The notes under the pieces are model-generated. The model was not told the origin of the DNA. It worked only from the letters and a program-made list of their open reading frames with translations, and searched no databases. Shown in pieces: positions 30,931 to 35,119 of a stretch of DNA of 35,119 nucleotides. The stretch is from Neglectibacter sp. X58 (GTDB taxonomy: Bacteria > Bacillota > Clostridia > Oscillospirales > Acutalibacteraceae). The number at the start of each line of letters is the position of its first letter. Position 1 is the first letter of the stretch. The DNA lies in contig NZ_QWEO01000031.1 in assembly GCF_009936035.1 (NCBI RefSeq), positions 1-35,119 on the forward strand, in the 5' to 3' direction. Both the position numbers and the translations under genes were made by a program.

Positions 30931-31725
30931 TCACATCCCTCTGGATTTCTTCCAGCAGGCATCCATGGCCTCCATCAGGCTGGAACGGAAGCCTGTCTTT
31001 TCCAGCATCCGCACAGCCTCAATGGTGGTGCCCCCGGGAGAGCACACCATGTCTTTCAGCTCCGCCGGGTGCCGCCCGGTTTCCAGCACCATTTTGGCGC
31101 TGCCCAGCAGGGCCTGGGCCGCAAAGGCAATGGCCTGCTGCCGGGGCACGCCCTGGGCCACAGCGGCGTCTGCCATAGCTTCCACCATGATGAACGCATA
31201 AGCGGGGGAACTGCCGCTTACCGCCACCACCGCGTCCATCAGGTGCTCGGGCACAGCCTCTGCCCTGCCGAAGCTGGACAGAAGCTTCTGGGCAAGCTTC
31301 TGCTGGCTTTCTGTGACATTTTCCCCGCAGCACCAGGCTGTCAGCCCCTCTCCCACCATAGCGGGGGTGTTGGGCATGGCCCGCACCAGCCCCACAGGCG
31401 CTTGGAACTTCTCCACCAGCCAGGCAAGGCTTTTCCCCGGGGCAATGGAGATAATAAGCTGGCCCTCATGGCAGGCTTCCCGGATATCTTCTATTACCGC
31501 TTCATACACCTGGGGCTTCACAGCCAGCAGCAGCACGTCGCTTTCGGCGCAAAGGGCGCGATTGCTTTCAGCCCGCCGCACCCCGAAATCCCGCGCAAAG
31601 GCCTGGGCCGCCTGGAGGGCAGCGTCTGCCGCCAGCACCTCCCCGGGCTTGCAGAAGCCCTTTTTCAGCATCCCCGACACAATGGCCCGGGCCATGTTCC
31701 CGCAGCCGATAATCCCTGTTTTCAC
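30931..31725 (-). CDS. proC: Pyrroline-5-carboxylate reductase
   Basis: ProC makes proline from pyrroline-5-carboxylate with NAD(P)H. The 264 residues have the N-terminal Rossmann loop IGCGNMARAI (5-14), DVLLLAVKPQVYE (about 62-74), VRAMPNTPAMVGEG (about 113-126) and the C-terminal family signature around VAVSGSSPAYAFIMVEAMADAAV and LKDMVCSPGGTTIEA. The start is GTG 31725 with AAGGGATG upstream. The gene follows the ABC exporter by 20 nt on the same strand and is probably co-transcribed with it, an unusual pairing. Confidence 0.96.
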   Translation of the reverse strand: MKTGIIGCGNMARAIVSGMLKKGFCKPGEVLAADAALQAAQAFARDFGVRRAESNRALCAESDVLLLAVKPQVYEAVIEDIREACHEGQLIISIAPGKSLAWLVEKFQAPVGLVRAMPNTPAMVGEGLTAWCCGENVTESQQKLAQKLLSSFGRAEAVPEHLMDAVVAVSGSSPAYAFIMVEAMADAAVAQGVPRQQAIAFAAQALLGSAKMVLETGRHPAELKDMVCSPGGTTIEAVRMLEKTGFRSSLMEAMDACWKKSRGM

Positions 31726-31744
31726 GCTAAAACATCCCTTCTGC

Positions 31745-33466
31745 CTAATTTTCTAACACAGCCTCCGGATCCACCTGCCGCAGCACGCCTTCCTCCAGCC
31801 GGTATACCTTGTCCATCCCTGCCAGATTATGGTAGTGGTGGGTGATCATGATAACAGATTTCCCCTGCATCTGGTTGACGATAATATCGTGAAGGTATGC
31901 GTCCGACTCCACGTCGAACCCGGAGGTGGCCTCGTCCAGAATCACCACCGGGGCGTCCTTTAATAAAGCCCGGGCCACAGCCAGCTTTTGCTTTTCCCCG
32001 CCGGAAAGCTTTGCGCCGTTGCGGCCTATGGGGGTTTTGGCCCCTTCCGGCATCCGGGGCAGATATCCCTGCACGCCGCTTTGCTGCAAAGCCCATTCTA
32101 TCCGCTCTGGGGAAGCGGATTTATCCAAATCCACGTTTTCCAGGATATCCCCCAGAAACAGGTACGGCTCCTGGCTTACCACGGAGAAGAGGCTGCGGTA
32201 GCTTTCCAGGGAAAGGCCCTCCACATCCCTGCCGTCTGCCAGGATTTCCCCTTCCCCGGGCCGGTAAAACCGCAAAAGCAGGTTCAAAATGGTGGACTTG
32301 CCGCTGCCGTTCTGCCCGATAATGGCCACCTTTTCCCCCGGCTCCACCGTAAAGGCCGCGCCCCGCAGGATGGGGCGGCTTTCCTCATAGGAGAAGGCCA
32401 CGTTTTGAAATTCCAGCCGGGGCGGGCGGCCTGCCGCCTTTTCCCCACCCTTGTCCCGCTCTGTTTCCATATCCAAAAACTGGAACAGCCGCCGGGCCGA
32501 GGGCATAATGCGGGCAAAGAACATTTTCAGGTTGATAAGGGCGGAGACAGGCCCTGTCACATACCCGGAGTAGCTGGCAAAGGCGAACACCGCGCCGATG
32601 GTCAGGCTTCCGGTGCAGATAAGCCAGCCGCCTAAAAGGTACAGCACAATGGTGACAGACCACTCCAGCAACATTTCCCAGAAGGTGTTCCAGCCGTCGA
32701 TCATGGCGCCCTTTTTCTCCAGCTTCAAAAGCGCCCCCTGCTGCCGGGAAAAGGCTTCCTCCCGGCTTTTGAACAGGTTCCACAGCTTGATTTCGTCCAC
32801 GCCCCCCAGGTTGTCCCCGAACCACCGGGAGAAGTCCCGGCTGGACTCCAGCATTTCGTCCATGGCCTTTTCCCGCCGCTTGGAAAGCCCCCGCACCAGG
32901 AAAAATTTCACAGGCACCATGGCAAGCACCACCAGGGCCAGCTTCCAGCTTATGATAAACAGGCCGATGAGGCCGCTGAAAATGCGGAACACATAGCCCG
33001 CGCTCATCACCATGTAACGGTCTGTAATGGAGGAAACCTGGGATACGTCCATCTGCAGGAAGCTTAAGATCTCCGTATTGTTCTTGTCCTCAAAATAGGC
33101 CTTGGGCAGGTGCAGCAGCTTTTCAAACACCTGGTGGAAGGCCGCGTAATAGGATTTGTTGTGTACGTCCGCGAAAATATAGGTCTGCCACAGATCGACG
33201 CCCTGGCTGATAAGCACCAGCACCGCCAGCACCAGCACCGAGCGGAGGATGACCCCCATGTCCTGCCGCAGCATCCCCTCGTCCGTAATGGCCCGTATCA
33301 CCAGGGGCTGCAAAAACCCCACGGCAGTGGAGATGAACAGGGCCAGGGCCACCAGGGAAAATTCCTTTTTATAGGGCTTTAAATAGGAAAACGCGCGCTT
33401 CAGGGCCGGCTCCAGCAGCGGCCCCTTCTTTTTCTGTTTTCCATCCTTGCGCTCCCCCAAAACCAT
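31745..33466 (-). CDS. ABC exporter, fused permease and ATPase
   Basis: This 573-residue half-transporter has about six transmembrane helices (about 35-315) in an exporter-type membrane domain, then a nucleotide-binding domain (about 345-573). The motifs are Walker A GQNGSGKST, Q-loop VVSQEPYLF, signature LSGGEKQK, Walker B VVILDEATSG and H-loop ITHHYHN. It acts as a homo- or heterodimer; the second half is not adjacent, so a homodimer is likely. The substrate is unknown (drug, lipid or peptide). ATG 33466 follows AAAGGCGGG. Its promoter lies at 33493-33521, and proC follows in the same unit. Confidence 0.92.
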   Translation of the reverse strand: MVLGERKDGKQKKKGPLLEPALKRAFSYLKPYKKEFSLVALALFISTAVGFLQPLVIRAITDEGMLRQDMGVILRSVLVLAVLVLISQGVDLWQTYIFADVHNKSYYAAFHQVFEKLLHLPKAYFEDKNNTEILSFLQMDVSQVSSITDRYMVMSAGYVFRIFSGLIGLFIISWKLALVVLAMVPVKFFLVRGLSKRREKAMDEMLESSRDFSRWFGDNLGGVDEIKLWNLFKSREEAFSRQQGALLKLEKKGAMIDGWNTFWEMLLEWSVTIVLYLLGGWLICTGSLTIGAVFAFASYSGYVTGPVSALINLKMFFARIMPSARRLFQFLDMETERDKGGEKAAGRPPRLEFQNVAFSYEESRPILRGAAFTVEPGEKVAIIGQNGSGKSTILNLLLRFYRPGEGEILADGRDVEGLSLESYRSLFSVVSQEPYLFLGDILENVDLDKSASPERIEWALQQSGVQGYLPRMPEGAKTPIGRNGAKLSGGEKQKLAVARALLKDAPVVILDEATSGFDVESDAYLHDIIVNQMQGKSVIMITHHYHNLAGMDKVYRLEEGVLRQVDPEAVLEN

Positions 33467-33492
33467 CCCGCCTTTCCCGTTTTTTCCTCATA

Positions 33493-33521
33493 ACTATAAC
33501 ATACTGCCCCCTGTTTGTAAA
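33493..33521 (-). promoter_or_regulatory. Sigma-A promoter of the ABC exporter-proC unit
   Basis: On the minus strand TTTACA (plus 33516-33521) and TATAGT (plus 33493-33498) are 17 nt apart. Confidence 0.6.
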
Positions 33522-33560
33522 GAAACAGGCAAACTCTTTACACCCCGGGGCCGCCCTTGC

Positions 33561-33589
33561 TTGCCCTTTCTTCCCTTCTGTGGTATGCT
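33561..33589 (+). promoter_or_regulatory. Sigma-A-like promoter of the O-antigen-ligase-like gene
   Basis: TTGCCC (33561-33566) and TATGCT (33584-33589) are spaced by 17 nt, 40 nt before the ATG. Confidence 0.5.
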
Positions 33590-33628
33590 TATACCAAAGC
33601 AAAACAGAGGCAGGGAGGGGAAGGCCCT

Positions 33629-34978
33629 ATGGAGATAAGAGAAAAATGGCAGAAGCTTCCGGGCGCTGCCGCCACAGGTTACGTCTGCCTGCTGCTGACG
33701 GTTTTCCTTTTCTATTTTGACGCCAATGGCTACGGCAGGATTATGGAGGCAAAGGCCGGGGCCTTTTTCCTCCTCTGCGGCGGGTATGTCCTGCTGATGG
33801 CCCTGTGGGGGGCAGGCTCCCTTTTGCTGGGAGGGGGAAAAGGCTTTTCGCCCCTTTCCCTTTTGCGGAAAACCTCCTGGCCCCAGCGGCTTGTGCTGGT
33901 TTACCTGGCCCTCACCTGGGTTTCGGCCCTGTGCTCCCCCTTTTGGCCTGCCACTGTCCTGGGGGCCTCCCGCTTTGAGGGGGCCTTGCCCATCACCCTG
34001 TACGGGGCAAGCTTCCTGCTGGTGAGCGCCTATGGCAGGGCGGACAAGCGGCTTTTAGGCTTCTTGGGGGCGTCTGTGTGCGGGTTCAGCCTTATCTGCC
34101 TGCTGCAATTGTACGGATATAACCCCTTTGGCCTCTATCCTGCCGGATATACCTACCAGGACGGGGGCAAGGCCTACCTGGGGGCCTATTTGGGCACCAT
34201 TGGCAACGTGGATCTGGTGGCCGCTTTTTACAGCCTCTGCATCCCCATGCTGGCATATGCCCTGGTGCGCCTGCGGGGGAAAGCCCGGTTTTTGCTGCTC
34301 CTGCCCTTGGGGCTTTCCTTGTGGGTGCTGCTGTGGATGGATGTTTCCGCCGGGCTGGCGGGGGTGTTCGGCGGGTGCGCTTTAGCTGTGCCCGGGGCGG
34401 GGTTTATAAGCCCTAAAAAGCGCAGGACAGCGGCGCTCCTTTTGGGAGGGGCTGTCCTGCTGGGGATAGCCGCGCTGTATGCCGCCGACGTTGGCACAGG
34501 GATGCTCCATGAGGCCCACTGCCTGCTGCGGGGCCAGGCGGATCCGGGGTTTGGCTCCGGGCGGCTGCACATCTGGGGGGAGGTGCTGGAAAGAATCCCA
34601 AAGCGCCTGTGGCTGGGGGCTGGGCCGGACACCATGCTCTATGGGGGTCTGAAGCCCTTCCAGCGGTATGACAGCCAGATGGGCAGGACTATTGTGGCAC
34701 AGATAGACGCGGCCCACAACGAATATCTCAATATCCTCTACCACCAGGGCATTTTTGCCCTGGGCGCGTATCTTTCCCTGCTGATCCTGCTGGCAAGGCG
34801 CTGGATTGCCCAGGCCCCGACCAGCGCCGGCGCCGCCATTTTAGGGGCCGGGTGCCTGGGATACTGCATCCAGGCCTTTTTCGGCATTTCCATGTGTATC
34901 ACAGCGCTTTTTTTCTGGACAGCCCTGGCCCTGCTGGCAGCCCCGGGCTGCTTAGGCCCACCTGAGGGCGGCACATAG
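33629..34978 (+). CDS. O-antigen ligase / Wzy-family polytopic membrane protein
   Basis: This 449-residue protein has about eleven or twelve hydrophobic helices and one large loop (about 320-385). The loop carries the Wzy_C/WaaL-like signature GSGRLHIWGEVLERIPKRLWLGAGPDTM followed by AHNEYLNILYHQGIFALGAYL. Family members join or polymerise surface glycans on undecaprenyl carriers; in Gram-positives the product is often a cell-wall or capsule polysaccharide. ATG 33629 follows GGGAGGGGAAGG; an upstream in-frame codon at 33557 lies inside the promoter. No glycosyltransferase genes are beside it in this window, so its polymer is unknown. Confidence 0.82.
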   Translation: MEIREKWQKLPGAAATGYVCLLLTVFLFYFDANGYGRIMEAKAGAFFLLCGGYVLLMALWGAGSLLLGGGKGFSPLSLLRKTSWPQRLVLVYLALTWVSALCSPFWPATVLGASRFEGALPITLYGASFLLVSAYGRADKRLLGFLGASVCGFSLICLLQLYGYNPFGLYPAGYTYQDGGKAYLGAYLGTIGNVDLVAAFYSLCIPMLAYALVRLRGKARFLLLLPLGLSLWVLLWMDVSAGLAGVFGGCALAVPGAGFISPKKRRTAALLLGGAVLLGIAALYAADVGTGMLHEAHCLLRGQADPGFGSGRLHIWGEVLERIPKRLWLGAGPDTMLYGGLKPFQRYDSQMGRTIVAQIDAAHNEYLNILYHQGIFALGAYLSLLILLARRWIAQAPTSAGAAILGAGCLGYCIQAFFGISMCITALFFWTALALLAAPGCLGPPEGGT

Positions 34979-34990
34979 AAAAACGCGCAA

Positions 34991-35020
34991 AAGCGGCCCG
35001 GGGAAACCCCTGGGCCGCTT
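34991..35020. terminator. Terminator between convergent genes
   Basis: AAGCGGCCC and GGGCCGCTT with GGGG/CCCC inside form a GC-rich stem. On the minus strand GCTTTTGCGCGTTTTT follows; the plus-strand tail is weaker. Confidence 0.7.
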
Positions 35021-35022
35021 CC

Positions 35023-35118
35023 TTATGCGTTCAGGTTTGCTGTTTTATCCGATAGGCTCGAAATCTGCCGCCCCGTGTGAACACGGGCCAGAACCCCGGC
35101 AGGGCCTTTTAGCCTTGC
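35023..35118 (-). CDS. C-terminal end of a gene entering from the right
   Basis: A minus-strand frame is open from the window edge to TAA 35023-35025, giving 31 residues ending GRQISSLSDKTANLNA. Position right before a minus-strand terminator supports a real gene end. The piece is too short to assign a family. Confidence 0.4.
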   Translation of the reverse strand, partial: ARLKGPAGVLARVHTGRQISSLSDKTANLNA

Positions 35119-35119
35119 G

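Overview
The window looks like chromosome of an endospore-forming anaerobic Firmicute of class Clostridia, probably a gut Oscillospirales/Ruminococcaceae-type organism. This rests on the sporulation genes spoVAD and spoIIR with forespore-type promoters, an HrcA/CIRCE-controlled heat-shock operon, S-layer-homology (SLH) surface proteins, a sodium-pump decarboxylase beta subunit and strong AGGAGG-type ribosome sites. No species can be named from sequence alone.

Two compartments are visible. Positions 1 to about 11,870 are visibly AT-richer and form an accessory or defence island. It starts with the tail of a phage/conjugative-element regulator and a small unknown protein. Then comes a minus-strand Type I restriction-modification operon read from 9.6 kb down to 0.8 kb: XRE regulator, hsdM, hsdS, DUF2971 gene, DUF1016 (YhcG-type) nuclease gene, hsdR. 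Several of its genes are broken. hsdM has a small deletion with frameshift, the DUF2971 gene has an in-frame TGA, and hsdR has a 3' frameshift plus a triplicated 8-bp repeat near its start that throws the natural start out of frame (a possible phase-variation switch). Diverging from the XRE gene, across a perfect 12-bp-arm dyad set between two sigma-A promoters, is an intact three-gene operon: P-loop kinase-like protein, GNAT-PUA-like fusion, small ASCH-domain protein. This trio is the best candidate here for an uncharacterised system.

From about 11.9 kb the DNA is GC-rich and its genes look intact. In order: a PHP phosphoesterase, an orphan spoVAD behind a SigG-like promoter, an SLH protein, a remnant of a WYL-type regulator beside a MITE-like inverted-repeat element, and a monofunctional peptidoglycan glycosyltransferase. 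Next come a DtxR/MntR-type regulator, a GNAT-DUF3795 fusion, a MazG-like pyrophosphohydrolase, an HD hydrolase, a putative metal-efflux permease, spoIIR with its own forespore-type promoter, and hrcA-grpE-dnaK without dnaJ. After these are a transglutaminase-SLH surface protein, a four-gene operon (XRE, two membrane proteins, acyl-CoA thioesterase), an OadB-family sodium pump subunit with a 68-residue companion that repeats the OadB signature, proC with an ABC exporter, and an O-antigen-ligase-like membrane protein. The oadB leader has a structured RNA resembling the yybP-ykoY (manganese) riboswitch followed by an intrinsic terminator.

Short dispersed repeats lie in several GC-rich intergenic regions: a palindromic CAACCCC...GGGGTTG family, a GGGCACGCGAT...CCCCGCGTCT family, and a TATAGTTAACGC terminal-repeat motif. 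No rRNA, tRNA, CRISPR array or transposase gene was seen.
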